A stretch of 5,610 bases of DNA from positions 1-5,610 of the forward strand of contig CANGUJ010000288.1 of the NCBI GenBank assembly GCA_947456845.1, in the 5' to 3' direction. Numbering within the stretch: position 1 is the first letter of the stretch; each line of letters starts with the position of its first letter. Under the pieces are notes generated by a model. The model was not told where the DNA came from. It was given only the letters and a program-made list of their open reading frames with translations, and did no database searches. This document shows, piece after piece, positions 5,521-5,610 of this stretch. This stretch comes from Burkholderiales bacterium (GTDB lineage: Bacteria > Pseudomonadota > Gammaproteobacteria > Burkholderiales > JAEUOS01). The translations under genes and the position numbers were made by a program.

Positions 5521-5610
5521 TCAGGCTGCCGCGCCCTTGACCTGTCCGACGATTTGCGCGAACGCCGCCTTGTCCATCACGGCGAGATCGGCGAGTACCT
5601 TGCGGTCGAC
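5521..5610 (-). CDS. rplT: C-terminus of 50S ribosomal protein L20; cut by window edge
   Basis: The last 29 codons and the TGA stop (5523-5521) are present. They read VDRKVLADLAVMDKAAFAQI followed by VGQVKGAAA, which matches the conserved L20 tail (in E. coli IDRKILADIAVFDKVAF onward). L20 binds 23S rRNA, is needed for early 50S assembly, and in E. coli represses its own operon. It lies upstream of pheS, as in many proteobacteria where the order is infC-rpmI-rplT-pheS-pheT. The start and most of the gene (about 119 codons in the family) lie beyond the right edge. Confidence 0.93.
   Translation of the reverse strand, partial: VDRKVLADLAVMDKAAFAQIVGQVKGAAA

Overview
The window is an ordinary, gene-dense, GC-rich chromosomal segment of a proteobacterium. 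It is most likely betaproteobacterial, with a Rhodocyclales-like (Azoarcus/Thauera type) genome as the best guess. That guess rests on the order rplT, pheS, pheT, ihfA, merR-type gene, on the protein sequences themselves (for example the 'RVDSDATHSPMFHQVEG' form of PheS motif 2 and the IhfA core), and on the strong avoidance of AT-rich codons. The genus cannot be settled without a database search.

Layout. The right four fifths (1097-5610) is one minus-strand block, read here from its upstream end. It starts with the last 29 codons of rplT (ribosomal protein L20), then a clear intrinsic-terminator hairpin. Next come pheS and pheT, the two subunits of phenylalanyl-tRNA synthetase, 13 bases apart with the pheT ribosome binding site overlapping the pheS stop. 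These are followed by ihfA (integration host factor alpha) and a short MerR-type DNA-binding protein whose GTG start lies inside the end of ihfA. The left fifth holds a plus-strand gene for a UPF0149/YecA-like protein with a C-terminal SEC-C metal-binding motif (349-1071), which converges on the merR-type gene. A divergent minus-strand gene is cut by the left edge (1-223); its N-terminus is a NERD-type nuclease-related domain, probably belonging to a superfamily I or DEAD-type helicase.

How the genes work together. rplT, pheS and pheT form the familiar translation cluster, followed by the IHF alpha subunit and a small regulator. pheS to merR look cotranscribed on spacing: 13 bases, about 100 bases, then a 23-base overlap. 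The YecA-like and NERD genes are separate units sharing a 125-base divergent spacer.

I found no mobile element, CRISPR array, RNA gene or convincing undescribed system. The points worth a second look are regulatory. A strong terminator separates rplT from pheS with no visible promoter or Phe-rich leader peptide after it. A second perfect GC-rich hairpin follows it. Two palindromes lie in the pheT-ihfA spacer. The very long antisense open frames, including one of 846 codons opposite pheT, are composition artefacts.
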